Assembly (NCBI RefSeq): GCF_026343955.1
Contig: NZ_JAPKNI010000001.1
Coordinates: 434,001-498,000, forward strand
Direction of reading: 5' to 3'
Origin: Kaistia defluvii
GTDB lineage: Bacteria > Pseudomonadota > Alphaproteobacteria > Rhizobiales > Kaistiaceae
Length of the DNA stretch: 64,000 nt
Shown: positions 32,500 through 40,540 of the stretch, piece after piece
Numbering within the stretch: position 1 is the stretch's first letter
How the letters are laid out: every line of letters begins with the position of its first letter
The notes under the pieces: generated by a model
Told to the model about the DNA's origin: nothing
The model's database searches: none
What the model saw: only the letters and a program-made list of their open reading frames with translations
Position numbers and translations under genes: made by a program

Positions 32500-33675
32500 A
32501 TGCTCGACAACTACGCCTCGCTGAACGCGAACTGGTCCTATCCCACCGCCATCCGCTTTGGCGCCGGCCGCATTGCCGAGCTGCCGGCGGCGCTGACGGC
32601 GACAGGCATTCAGAAGCCGCTCTTCGTCACCGATCCCGGCCTCGTGGCGCTGCCGATCGTGAAGAAGACGCTGGCGATCCTCGACGAGGCCAAGGTCGAA
32701 TACGCCGTCTTCTCCAAGGTCGACGGCAATCCGACGCTGGCCAATCTCGATGAGGGCCTCGCCGTCTACAAGGCCGGCGGGCATGACGGCGTCGTCGCCT
32801 TCGGCGGCGGCTCGGCGATGGATATCGGCAAGACCATCGCCTTCATGTCGGGCCAGACGCGGCCGGTATTCGATTTCGAGGACCGCGCCGACTGGTGGAC
32901 CCGCGCCGACCCGAAGGGCATCGCCCCGATCATCGCCGTGCCGACCACCGCCGGCACCGGCTCGGAAGTCGGCCGCGCCTCGGTCGTGACCGATCCGTCC
33001 GACCACACCAAGAAGATCATCTTCCATCCGCTGATGCTGCCGAAGATCGTCATCTCCGACCCGGAGCTGACCGTCGACCTGCCGGCGAAGATCACGGCCT
33101 GGACCGGCATGGACGCGCTGTCGCATTCGCTGGAGGCGTTCTGCAGCCCGTTCTTCCATCCGATGTCGGCCGGCATCGCGCTCGAAGGCATGCGGCTGGT
33201 CAAGGACTGGCTGCCCAAGGCCGTGAAGGACGGCCACGACATCCAGGCGCGTTCGCAGATGCTGATCGCCTCGTCGATGGGCGCCGTCGCCTTCCAGAAG
33301 GGACTCGGCGCGATGCATGCCATGAGCCATCCGAGCTCAAGCCTGCGCGGCACGCATCACGGCCTGACCAACGCCGTCGTCATGCCCTATGTGCTCGCCT
33401 TCAACGGCAAGGCGATCGACGCCAAGCTGGCCGCCGCCGCCCGCTATCTCGACCTGCCCGGCCAGAGCGCGTCGAGCTTCGTCGACTGGGTGCTGGCGAT
33501 TCGCGAGGAACTGGCCATTCCGCACACGCTGAAGGAAATCGGCGTGGATGAAACCGTGCTGCCGGAAGCGGCCCGCATGGCGGAGCTCGACCCCTCGACC
33601 GGCGGCAATCCCATCGCCGTGACCGCCGCCGACTATGATCTCCTGTTCCGGAACGCAATCAACGGCAGGCTCTGA
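32500..33675 (+). CDS. Iron-containing alcohol dehydrogenase
   Basis: This 391-residue protein belongs to the group III (Fe-ADH) family. Landmarks are FGGGSAMDIGKTIA (NAD site, about residues 104-117), VPTTAGTGSEV, and the metal ligands in DALSHSLEAF (Asp, His about 206-210) and AMHAMSHP ... GTHHG (two further His about 272-288). It interconverts an alcohol and an aldehyde with NAD(P). Immediately after an aldehyde dehydrogenase and a gamma-glutamyl-ligase-like gene it is well placed to oxidise the hydroxyl of an amino-alcohol adduct. AAAGGA precedes ATG 32500. Confidence 0.9.
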   Translation: MLDNYASLNANWSYPTAIRFGAGRIAELPAALTATGIQKPLFVTDPGLVALPIVKKTLAILDEAKVEYAVFSKVDGNPTLANLDEGLAVYKAGGHDGVVAFGGGSAMDIGKTIAFMSGQTRPVFDFEDRADWWTRADPKGIAPIIAVPTTAGTGSEVGRASVVTDPSDHTKKIIFHPLMLPKIVISDPELTVDLPAKITAWTGMDALSHSLEAFCSPFFHPMSAGIALEGMRLVKDWLPKAVKDGHDIQARSQMLIASSMGAVAFQKGLGAMHAMSHPSSSLRGTHHGLTNAVVMPYVLAFNGKAIDAKLAAAARYLDLPGQSASSFVDWVLAIREELAIPHTLKEIGVDETVLPEAARMAELDPSTGGNPIAVTAADYDLLFRNAINGRL

Positions 33676-33758
33676 ACGCGATTGCACGCGCGGCGTGGTC
33701 TTGCACCGTCGCGCGTGACACGCCATGAAGGGCACCATTCGCGTCCGGAGAAACGTCA

Positions 33759-34712
33759 ATGCCGAGCCCTACCGTTCAGAGCCCTGTTTCCCAGAGCCCT
33801 GACATCGTCTGTATTGGCGAACCCCTGTTCGAACTCAATCAGGCCAAGGGCTCCGAGGCGTTCCTGCCGGGGCATGGCGGCGACACGTCCAACTGCGCGA
33901 TCGCGGCCGCCCGCCAGGGCGCGTCGGTCGGCTATGTAACGGCCGTCGGCGCCGATAATTTCGGCCAGTCCTTCCTCGATCTGTGGAAGAAGGAAGGCGT
34001 GGATTTCAGCGCGGTCAAGGTCGACCCCGCCGCGCCGACCGGCATCTATTTCGTGACCCACGGCCCCGAAGGCCATGTCTTCTCCTATCGCCGCGCCGGT
34101 TCGGCCGCGAGCCGGATGACGCCGGAAGAGCTTTCGCTGGACTACATTCGCGGCGCCAAGGTGATCCACACCTCCGGCATCAGCCAGGCCATTTCCTCGC
34201 AGGCCGCCGACCTCGTCTTCAAGGCGATGAAGACCGCGCGCGAAGCCGGCGTGCTGGTGTCCTATGACACCAATCTGCGCCTGCGCCTCTGGCCGATCGA
34301 GCGCGCCCGCGCCGTCATCCATGCCGCGGCGGCGCTCGCCGACATCCTGAAGACCAGCTCCGACGACGCCTTCGAACTGACCGGGGAAGAGGACGCCGAC
34401 AAGATCGCCGACTTCTATCTCGGCCTCGGCCCGAAGATCGTCATCGTCACGCAGGGCGCCGACGGCGCGCTGGTCGCGACGAAGGAAAAGCGCATGGTGA
34501 TCCCGGCAATCGCCGTGAAGCCGGTCGATGCCACCGGCGCCGGCGACACCTTCGACGGCGCCTTCCTGACGGAGTATCTGCGTTCGGGCGATCCCTTCGC
34601 CGCCGCGCGCTATGCCAATGCGGCGGCCGGCCTCGCCACCGAAGGCTATGGCGCCGTGGCGCCGATGCCGACGCGCAGCGCCGTCGAAGCGGCACTCCTC
34701 AACCGAAAATGA
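33759..34712 (+). CDS. PfkB-family sugar kinase (KdgK-like)
   Basis: This 317-residue ribokinase-fold kinase shows both PfkB signatures: GGDTSNCAIAAARQG (about residues 46-60) and DATGAGDTFDGAF (about 257-269, with the catalytic Asp). The opening VCIGEPLFELNQ and the YRRAGSAAS stretch are like 2-keto-3-deoxygluconate kinases, but ribokinase or fructokinase activity is also possible. GGAG lies eight bases before ATG 33759. Its stop overlaps the next gene as ATGA. It is 83 bp after the alcohol dehydrogenase and may not belong to that pathway. Confidence 0.85.
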   Translation: MPSPTVQSPVSQSPDIVCIGEPLFELNQAKGSEAFLPGHGGDTSNCAIAAARQGASVGYVTAVGADNFGQSFLDLWKKEGVDFSAVKVDPAAPTGIYFVTHGPEGHVFSYRRAGSAASRMTPEELSLDYIRGAKVIHTSGISQAISSQAADLVFKAMKTAREAGVLVSYDTNLRLRLWPIERARAVIHAAAALADILKTSSDDAFELTGEEDADKIADFYLGLGPKIVIVTQGADGALVATKEKRMVIPAIAVKPVDATGAGDTFDGAFLTEYLRSGDPFAAARYANAAAGLATEGYGAVAPMPTRSAVEAALLNRK

Positions 34713-35941
34713 CGACAGTCGAACGGGCCAGCGCTTCCCTTCGGGAGCCCTCGAGGACGGCCGGACAACCGGTTCGCCGTTCCGTGGTCTATCTCGGCGG
34801 CTACGATCCCGTGACGCCGGAGAAGTTCTTCGCCCGTCAGGCGCGCGAACTCGGCCATTTCCGCGCCACCTGGGATGTCGACGTGACGCCGACCCCGGCC
34901 CGTCCGTCGTCGGATGGCCATGTCTGGCGCACGGAAATCGAGACCCGGGGCGACGGATGGAACGTCGAAACCGACTTTCGCCTGCTCGCCTGGGACGATC
35001 TGGTCAAGGGCGACTTTGCACGGCCGATCTGGCAGCGCATCCCGCTATCCCTCGGACTCCTGGCCGATTTCCTCGTTTCCGGCACGATCTTTCGCTATTT
35101 TCTGGCCGCCTGGCGCTTCGGCCTCTACTTCGTGGCGCCTTTCTTCCTCTCGCTGCTATTCGTCATCGCTGCGGCGATGGCCGCCGCGCTGGTGCTGCGC
35201 CTGGACAACGCGATCGCCGCCTGGCTGGCCCCCGTCATCGCCGTCCTCGTCTATGTCGGGCTGATGCGATGGCCGGGAAACCGCTGGTTCGTCAGCCACC
35301 TGCTCGATGCGCGGGTTTTCATGGGCGAGTACATGCGCGGGTGGCGGCCGGACATGGAAGCGCGGCTCGACCGCTTTGCCCGCGAGATCGTCGCCGTCGC
35401 GGCCGAGCCTGGGCTCGACGAACTTCTGATCATCGGCCACAGCCAGGGCAGCGTCTTCGCGCTCGAGGCGCTGGAACGTGCGCTCTCGCTCGATCCGGCC
35501 ATCACCCGGCGCGGCCTGCCGATCTCGGTCATGACGGTCGGTTCCTGCGTGCTGCAGCTCGGCCTGCACCCGGCGGCGAAGCAGCTTCGCGCCCGGGTCC
35601 AGCGCCTGCAGGCCGAGGATGGCGTCGAGTGGCTCGAATTCCAGACCTTGACCGATGTGGTGAATTTCTACCGGACCGACCCGGCCAGGCTGATGCGGCT
35701 CAAGCCGTCGGCGAACCGGATCTTTCCGCATGTGCTCAATGTGCGCATCCGCGAAATGCTGCAGCCGGCCGATTACAGCCGGATCCGCAACAGTCTTTTC
35801 CGTGTGCACTATCAGTTCGTCATGGGAAACACGCGCCGCTACTTCTATGATTTCTTCCTGATTTGTTGTGGTCCGACGGTCCTGCGCGAGCGCTTCTCCC
35901 TGGCCGAGAAGCCAGCGGCGCGGAACCATACGGAAGCCTGA
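34709..35941 (+). CDS. Membrane-associated alpha/beta-hydrolase-like protein
   Basis: This 410-residue protein has a soluble start, two adjacent hydrophobic segments (about residues 133-160 and 168-190) and then a domain with the nucleophile-elbow motif LLIIGHSQGSVFALE (about residues 231-245), typical of serine hydrolases/lipases of the alpha/beta fold. The remaining acid and His of the triad cannot be placed with certainty. It would be an inner-membrane enzyme with a cytoplasmic hydrolase domain. The start ATG overlaps the kinase stop by four bases, so the two genes are coupled. Specific substrate unknown. Confidence 0.6.
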   Translation: MTTVERASASLREPSRTAGQPVRRSVVYLGGYDPVTPEKFFARQARELGHFRATWDVDVTPTPARPSSDGHVWRTEIETRGDGWNVETDFRLLAWDDLVKGDFARPIWQRIPLSLGLLADFLVSGTIFRYFLAAWRFGLYFVAPFFLSLLFVIAAAMAAALVLRLDNAIAAWLAPVIAVLVYVGLMRWPGNRWFVSHLLDARVFMGEYMRGWRPDMEARLDRFAREIVAVAAEPGLDELLIIGHSQGSVFALEALERALSLDPAITRRGLPISVMTVGSCVLQLGLHPAAKQLRARVQRLQAEDGVEWLEFQTLTDVVNFYRTDPARLMRLKPSANRIFPHVLNVRIREMLQPADYSRIRNSLFRVHYQFVMGNTRRYFYDFFLICCGPTVLRERFSLAEKPAARNHTEA

Positions 35942-35950
35942 GGGGACGAC

Positions 35951-36541
35951 ATGACGCAATTTGCCGCCACGATGTGCTGGGTCGCCGGACTGGTGATCTG
36001 GTTCATCATCCGCCTCCCCCACCAGCGCCGCGCCCGCAAGCATGCGATCGTCGATTCCCGCAATCGCGGCGGCCAGCAGACGCTGGTGGCGATCTCGGTC
36101 GTCGGCCTCGGCCTGGTTCCGGCCTTCTGGGCGCTGACCGGGATGGGCGCTCCGAGGGGGGCCAACCTGCCCTTCTCGCCCGCCGTCGCCTATGCCGGCA
36201 TCGTCGCCGTCATCGCCTATCTCTGGTTCTTCTATCGCAGCCACAAGGATCTCGGCCACAACTGGTCGGCGACCCTGGAGATCCGCGCCAAGCACACGCT
36301 GGTGACGAGCGGCGTCTACCACTATGTCCGCCACCCGATGTATGTGTCGTTTTGGCTGATGGCGATAGCACAGGCGCTTTTGCTGCAGAACTGGTTCGTC
36401 GGCCTCGCTGGCATCGTCGGCGTCGGCATCCTGTATTTCTTCCGCGTGAAGAAGGAAGAAAAACTGATGCTGGACACGTTCGGCAGCGTCTATCGCACCT
36501 ATGCGAGCAAGACCGCCCGGCTGATCCCGTATATCTACTAG
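35951..36541 (+). CDS. Isoprenylcysteine carboxyl methyltransferase (ICMT) family protein
   Basis: This 196-residue polytopic membrane protein has the family end-motif: GVYHYVRHPMYVSFWL (about residues 118-133) and KKEEKLMLDTFGSVYRTY (about 168-185), which form the S-adenosylmethionine and substrate pocket in ICMT and the phospholipid methyltransferase superfamily. Bacterial members methylate varied lipid-like substrates; prenyl-Cys proteins are not expected. GAGGGG precedes ATG 35951; it starts nine bases after the hydrolase gene and is probably in the same operon. Confidence 0.82.
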   Translation: MTQFAATMCWVAGLVIWFIIRLPHQRRARKHAIVDSRNRGGQQTLVAISVVGLGLVPAFWALTGMGAPRGANLPFSPAVAYAGIVAVIAYLWFFYRSHKDLGHNWSATLEIRAKHTLVTSGVYHYVRHPMYVSFWLMAIAQALLLQNWFVGLAGIVGVGILYFFRVKKEEKLMLDTFGSVYRTYASKTARLIPYIY

Positions 36542-36544
36542 GGG

Positions 36545-36661
36545 CTCAGGTCCCTTACCCAACCCTCTCCCGCAAGCGGCGAGGGCTTTTCCGCCGATGT
36601 CAGGCGACGAGGCGCGGGAGGCTCCCTCTCCCGCGCGCGGGAGAGGGCTGAGGTGAGGGGC
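36545..36661. repeat. CTCTCC-type repeat, divergent copy
   Basis: CCTTACCCAACCCTCTCCCG at the left and CGGGAGAGGGCTGAGGTGAGG at the right mirror each other, with an internal CTCTCCCGCGCGCGGGAGAG hairpin near 36625-36648. It lies between converging genes and may end both transcripts. Confidence 0.6.
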
Positions 36662-36663
36662 TG

Positions 36664-37653
36664 CTACTTCGCGGGCGCGTTCATCGCCGCGAGCAGCTTC
36701 GCGCCGTTGTTCTCGAACATCTTGAGATAGGTCGGCGCCGGGCCGTCCGGCGGCGACAGCGCGTCGGAGAACAGCTCGCCGCCGATCTTGACGCCGGTCT
36801 CGCGCGCGATCTGGTTCAGCAGGCGCGGATCGGTGATGTTCTCGGCGAACAGCGCCGTGATCTTCTCCGCCTTGATCTGGCGGATGATCTTGGCGACGTC
36901 GGCGGCCGAGGCCTCGCTCTCCGTGCTCACGCCCTCCGGCGCGACGAACTGGATGCCATAGGCATCGGCAAAGTAGCCGAAGGCGTCATGGCTGGTGACG
37001 ATCTTGCGCCGCTCGGCCGGAACCCTGGCGAATTCCGCCTTGAACTTCGCGTCGATCGCCTTCAGGGCCGTCGCCAGCTCTTCCCCCTTGGCCTTGTACT
37101 CGGCCGCGTTCTCCGGGTCGGCGGCGGAGAACCCGGCGACGATGTTCTGGACATAGAGCACGCCGTTCAGCGGATTCTGCCAGGCATGCGGATCGACGCT
37201 ATGCGAATGGCCTTCATGCGCGGCATGATCGTGGCCGTCATGGTCATGCCCCGCCTCGGCCTCGGCCTCCGGCTTGTCGTGGTCATGCCCCTCTTCTTCC
37301 TCCGCGCCGGTCCAGGCGATCGGCTTGACGCCTGCGGTGGCGATGACCTTCTCGCCCTTGAAGCCGGAGACGTTGATCAGCCGGCCGAGCCAGCCTTCGA
37401 GGCCGAGGCCGTTCTCGACCAGCACCGCCGCGCCGCCCATCGCCTTGGCGTCGGCCGGGCTCGGTTCGAAGGTGTGGGCGTCGCCGTTCGGGCCGACCAG
37501 CGTGCGGACCTCGACATGGTCCCCGCCGATCTCGCTCGCGAGATCGCCGAGAACCGAGAAGGTCGCGACGACCTTGAGCTTGTCGGCCGCCTGGGCCGGC
37601 AGCGCCGTGCTCAGGGCAAGCGCCGCCGCGATGAGCCAAAGACTTGACTTCAT
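36664..37653 (-). CDS. znuA: Zinc ABC transporter substrate-binding protein ZnuA
   Basis: This 329-residue protein has a signal peptide (about residues 1-22) and the cluster A-I metal-binding fold: VVATFSVLGDLA, the first metal His in DAHTFEPSPAD, a loop very rich in His, Asp and Glu (about residues 118-150), DPHAWQNP, SHDAFGYFADAYG and the late Asp region. The His-rich loop points to zinc rather than manganese. ATG 37653 has AGGAGAA upstream; an ATG at 37671 is possible. It is the last gene of a leftward znu operon under a Zur-like box. Confidence 0.92.
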   Translation of the reverse strand: MKSSLWLIAAALALSTALPAQAADKLKVVATFSVLGDLASEIGGDHVEVRTLVGPNGDAHTFEPSPADAKAMGGAAVLVENGLGLEGWLGRLINVSGFKGEKVIATAGVKPIAWTGAEEEEGHDHDKPEAEAEAGHDHDGHDHAAHEGHSHSVDPHAWQNPLNGVLYVQNIVAGFSAADPENAAEYKAKGEELATALKAIDAKFKAEFARVPAERRKIVTSHDAFGYFADAYGIQFVAPEGVSTESEASAADVAKIIRQIKAEKITALFAENITDPRLLNQIARETGVKIGGELFSDALSPPDGPAPTYLKMFENNGAKLLAAMNAPAK

Positions 37654-37685
37654 TGGGTAGTTCTCCTGCATTGGAAACGTAGAAT

Positions 37686-38558
37686 TCAGCCCCTCAGGTG
37701 CCTTGCGCGCAGGGCCTGGCTGGCAAAGCTGCCATGGCGGCCCGCGAGTATGGAGAGAGCGTGGATCGCACCGGCCGCCAGGATGATCGCCGGCGAGGTC
37801 GGCAATTCGGCGTGATAGGAAACCAGCAGGCCAACCAGCGACGACACGATGCCGATGATGGCGGAGGCGACGATCTGGCCCGGCACGGTCTCGCTCCAGA
37901 AGCGGGCCGAGGCGGCGGGAAGGACAATCAACCCCACCACCATCAGCGTGCCGAGCGCATTGAACCCGCCGACCAGATTGAGCACGACCAGCGCCAGGAA
38001 GAGGAAATGCGCGAGGCCACCGGCGCCGCCGACGCTCTTCAGGAAGCCGGGATCGAAGCATTCCGCGACCAGCAGCCGGTAGATCAGCGCCAGCGACAGC
38101 AGCGTCACCGTCGCGATGCCGCCGATCAGGTAGATCGAGGGATCATCCAGCGCCAGCACGTTGCCGAACAGCACGTGCAGCAGGTCGATGTTCGAGCCTT
38201 TGATCGAGACGATCATCACGCCGAGCCCGAGCGAGACGAGATAGAAGGCGGCAAAGCTCGCATCCTCGCGCAGCGGCGTGGTGCGGGCGATGGCGCCGGC
38301 GCCGAGCGCCACCAGCAGGCCGGCCGCGACACCGCCCACCGTCATCGCGAACAGCGAGAAGCCGGACAGGAGGAAGCCGATCGCGGCACCGGGCAGGATT
38401 GCATGCGCCATCACATCGCCCATCAGGCTCATGCGGCGCAGCACCAGGAACACCCCGATCGGCGCGCCGGAAATCGATAGCGCCAGGCAGCCCATCAGGG
38501 CGCGGCGCATGAAGCCGAATTCGATGAACGGCCCGAAGAGAAGATCATAGAGGGCCAT
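37686..38558 (-). CDS. znuB: Zinc ABC transporter permease ZnuB
   Basis: This 290-residue ABC-3 family permease has about eight hydrophobic helices and the conserved opening ALMGCLALSISGAPIGVFLVLRR followed by SLMGDVMAHAILPG, diagnostic of zinc/manganese permeases. Its ATG overlaps the stop of the ATPase gene (TGATG on the minus strand), so the two are coupled. Upstream in-frame codons belong to the ATPase gene. Confidence 0.93.
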   Translation of the reverse strand: MALYDLLFGPFIEFGFMRRALMGCLALSISGAPIGVFLVLRRMSLMGDVMAHAILPGAAIGFLLSGFSLFAMTVGGVAAGLLVALGAGAIARTTPLREDASFAAFYLVSLGLGVMIVSIKGSNIDLLHVLFGNVLALDDPSIYLIGGIATVTLLSLALIYRLLVAECFDPGFLKSVGGAGGLAHFLFLALVVLNLVGGFNALGTLMVVGLIVLPAASARFWSETVPGQIVASAIIGIVSSLVGLLVSYHAELPTSPAIILAAGAIHALSILAGRHGSFASQALRARHLRG

Positions 38559-39310
38559 CAGGCAGGCATCTCGCACAGCTCGGCATTGTCTTCGAACGCC
38601 TCGTGCAGATGCCGGGCACGGGCGAGATTGGCGTCGGTCATCACCTCGGCCGTCGGCCCCCAGGCAACTTTCTCTCGCGCCAGAAGCAGGGTTTCGGGGA
38701 TGCGCTCGCGCACGATGTCGAGGTCGTGCAGCACGGTGACGACCGTGCGGCCCTCGCCATGCCAGCTCTGGATCAGCGCCAGCAATTCCTCCGTCGTGCG
38801 CGCGTCGATCGCCGTGAACGGCTCGTCGAGCAGGATCAGCCGGGTGTCCTGCAGCAGCAGCCTGGCGAACAGGGCCCGCTGGAACTGGCCGCCCGACAGC
38901 GTGCCGATGATCCGATCCTCGAAGCCAGTGAGGCCAACGGCGGCCAAGGCCGCCTCGACCGCGCCGAGCTGCCTGCGGCCGATCGACGAGAAGATGCCGG
39001 CCTTGCGCCACAGGCCCATGGCCGCGACGTCGAGCACGCGCATCGGAAAGGAGCGGTCGAGCGCGCTCTGCTGCGGCAGATAGCCGATATCGGAGCGGCC
39101 GACGCCGTCGAGCGCGATACGGCCGCTATCGGGCTTGATCAGGCCGACAATGCCCTTGAGCAGCGTCGACTTGCCGGCGCCATTCGGCCCGAAGATCGCC
39201 GTGAACGAACCCGGCTCGAACGAACCGGAAAGATGATGCACCGCCGGATGGCGCCGATAGGACAGCGTCAGATTATCGAGGCGGATGGAGGGAGCGTTGC
39301 GTTTCAGCAT
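38558..39310 (-). CDS. znuC: Zinc ABC transporter ATP-binding protein ZnuC
   Basis: This 250-residue ATPase has Walker A GPNGAGKST, Q-loop YLPQQSA, signature LSGGQFQRA, Walker B LILLDEPFTAID and the switch His in VLHDLD. The C-terminal part includes a His-containing stretch. It powers zinc uptake with ZnuB and ZnuA. It begins seven bases after the stop of the small His-rich membrane protein and overlaps znuB. Confidence 0.92.
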   Translation of the reverse strand: MLKRNAPSIRLDNLTLSYRRHPAVHHLSGSFEPGSFTAIFGPNGAGKSTLLKGIVGLIKPDSGRIALDGVGRSDIGYLPQQSALDRSFPMRVLDVAAMGLWRKAGIFSSIGRRQLGAVEAALAAVGLTGFEDRIIGTLSGGQFQRALFARLLLQDTRLILLDEPFTAIDARTTEELLALIQSWHGEGRTVVTVLHDLDIVRERIPETLLLAREKVAWGPTAEVMTDANLARARHLHEAFEDNAELCEMPA

Positions 39311-39317
39311 GTCGGTC

Positions 39318-39575
39318 TCAGGAAATCGCCCAGAAGATGCCGATCCAGATCAACCCGATCAGCAGCACCGCGATCACCAGGCGCTCGATCGCCGAGGCGA
39401 GAAACATGGAATGCTTGTAGGCGCGCGGAATGGCGACGGCATCGTGCGGCGCGGCGTGCACATGGCCGGCGGAATGCGCATGGCCGTGGCTGTGACCATG
39501 ATGGTGATCCTGCCCCGGTGCCGAGGCGGGGATCGTCCCGCCCTTCGCCGCTATGCCTGGAATCACGTTTGCCAT
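39318..39575 (-). CDS. Small His-rich single-pass membrane protein of the zinc operon
   Basis: This 85-residue protein has a soluble start with a dense metal-binding stretch of alternating His (about residues 24-45, for example DHHHGHSHGHAH) and one hydrophobic helix near the end (about 62-83). It is the first gene of the znu operon, seven bases before znuC, and 31 bases downstream of a Zur-like box. A role in binding or passing zinc at the membrane is likely from composition and position; I do not recognise a named family. Confidence 0.75.
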   Translation of the reverse strand: MANVIPGIAAKGGTIPASAPGQDHHHGHSHGHAHSAGHVHAAPHDAVAIPRAYKHSMFLASAIERLVIAVLLIGLIWIGIFWAIS

Positions 39576-39606
39576 GGCTGGTTCGTCCCGCTGCCGATTG
39601 CTCGAC

Positions 39607-39624
39607 GTTATGTTATATCATTTC
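39607..39624 (-). promoter_or_regulatory. Zur-like zinc box
   Basis: On the minus strand the site reads GAAATGATATAACATAAC, close to the Zur consensus (GAAATGTTATANTATAACATTTC). It lies 32-49 bases upstream of the first znu operon gene, where bound Zur would block transcription in zinc-rich cells. Confidence 0.75.
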
Positions 39625-39813
39625 ACGCGATGCAAGACCCGCATGGCGAATTTTTCCAGCCGGCCACGGCAACAGAGTCGCAGGGCCGCGCTGCGCTCCG
39701 ACGCCATGTGCATCACGAAGACTGTCGGCCCCGACTCGTAGCCGCAAAGTCGAGCTTGCCAATTCCGCAAGGCGATCAAGAACTCAGCGGCAGAGCAGGC
39801 TCAAACACTGGAA

Positions 39814-39828
39814 TTAGAATAATTTCAA
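39814..39828. promoter_or_regulatory. Possible Irr/Fur-like iron box
   Basis: TTAGAATAATTTCAA partly resembles the rhizobial iron control element (TTTAGAA...TTCTAAA) and lies upstream of the imelysin cluster. Only one half-site fits well, so this is a weak call. Confidence 0.25.
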
Positions 39829-39938
39829 GGTGTTACATATTCTTGACTCATCTGGCCAAGAGGTCCAAACGTCGCCCATCCGCGCCACGATCGGTGGACG
39901 CTTTAACAACAGGTGCTGCCTGTTGATTGGAGTGGACG

Positions 39939-40007
39939 ATGGATTTTGCCTTCCCCCGCGCGCTGCCGCATCCGGCCCGGCGCGCCTGTTCCAAGGATAT
40001 GCGCTGA
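39939..40007 (+). CDS. 22-codon leader ORF
   Basis: ATG 39939 has GGAG five bases upstream and opens a 22-residue peptide (MDFAFPRALPHPARRACSK then DMR). Its TGA (40005-40007) overlaps the ATG of the next gene as TGATG. The arrangement looks like a translationally coupling leader for the Cys-rich protein. It could instead be chance, since the longer frame of the next gene also reads through this region from GTG 39932. Confidence 0.45.
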   Translation: MDFAFPRALPHPARRACSKDMR

Positions 40008-40507
40008 TGGCGACGCGCCTGCCCTGTGGATCCCCCAGCCGCTATCTCGAGCGGCAACCGGAAAAGCTGGTTGTCGAGGGCCTGCGCCGCTGGATGCAGG
40101 GCTGCGAGCGCGGTTCGGCGACGTGCTGGGAACTGGCCGCGAGCCTCTACGCCGAGGAGCTGGGTTCGGCAGACGGACGGCGCGTCCTGGGCGCGCTGGC
40201 GCATTGGGTCGAAGCGCTGCGCAGCTGGATGGACCGGCCCGCCGGCCTGTCTCCCTCGCACTGCCCGCGCCTTTGCCTCGACGAATGCTGTGCCGTCTCG
40301 ATGATCGCCGCTTGCCAGAATGATGACGAAGGCAGCCTGCTCGACGCCATGGAGCGGCTGATCCTGCCGGAGGGCCATGCCGAGGTCGTCCGAGCCACCC
40401 GGATCTTCGCCGAAGCCCTCGCCGATACCGGCCAGATCCTCATCCCGGTCCCGCAGGCCGTGATCCACGAGATCGCCACCCGCCCCTGCCGCCGGCTGTT
40501 TCACTGA
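40007..40507 (+). CDS. Cys-rich protein of unknown function upstream of imelysin
   Basis: This 166-residue protein is not of a named family that I can recall, though similar proteins precede iron-related genes in rhizobia. It opens ATRLPCGSPSRYLERQPEKL, has GCERGSATCWELA around residues 31-43, HCPRLCLDECCAVS around 85-98 and ends RPCRRLFH. The clustered cysteines (about nine in total) could bind a metal or iron-sulfur centre, or haem. No signal peptide is seen. ATG 40007 follows AAGGAT by about ten bases; GTG 39932 is an alternative. It precedes imelysin 1 by 33 bp. Confidence 0.6.
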   Translation: MATRLPCGSPSRYLERQPEKLVVEGLRRWMQGCERGSATCWELAASLYAEELGSADGRRVLGALAHWVEALRSWMDRPAGLSPSHCPRLCLDECCAVSMIAACQNDDEGSLLDAMERLILPEGHAEVVRATRIFAEALADTGQILIPVPQAVIHEIATRPCRRLFH

Positions 40508-40540
40508 ATTCACCGCACCCATTCACGCACGGAGACGATT

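Larger units (their letters stand above)
39576..40006. other. Intergenic control region between znu operon and iron-type cluster
   Basis: This 431-bp stretch holds the Zur-like box (39607-39624), a weak Irr/Fur-like palindrome (39814-39828) and a short leader ORF (39939-40007). Between about 39630 and 39800 I see no conserved feature, repeat or credible gene. Confidence 0.6.
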
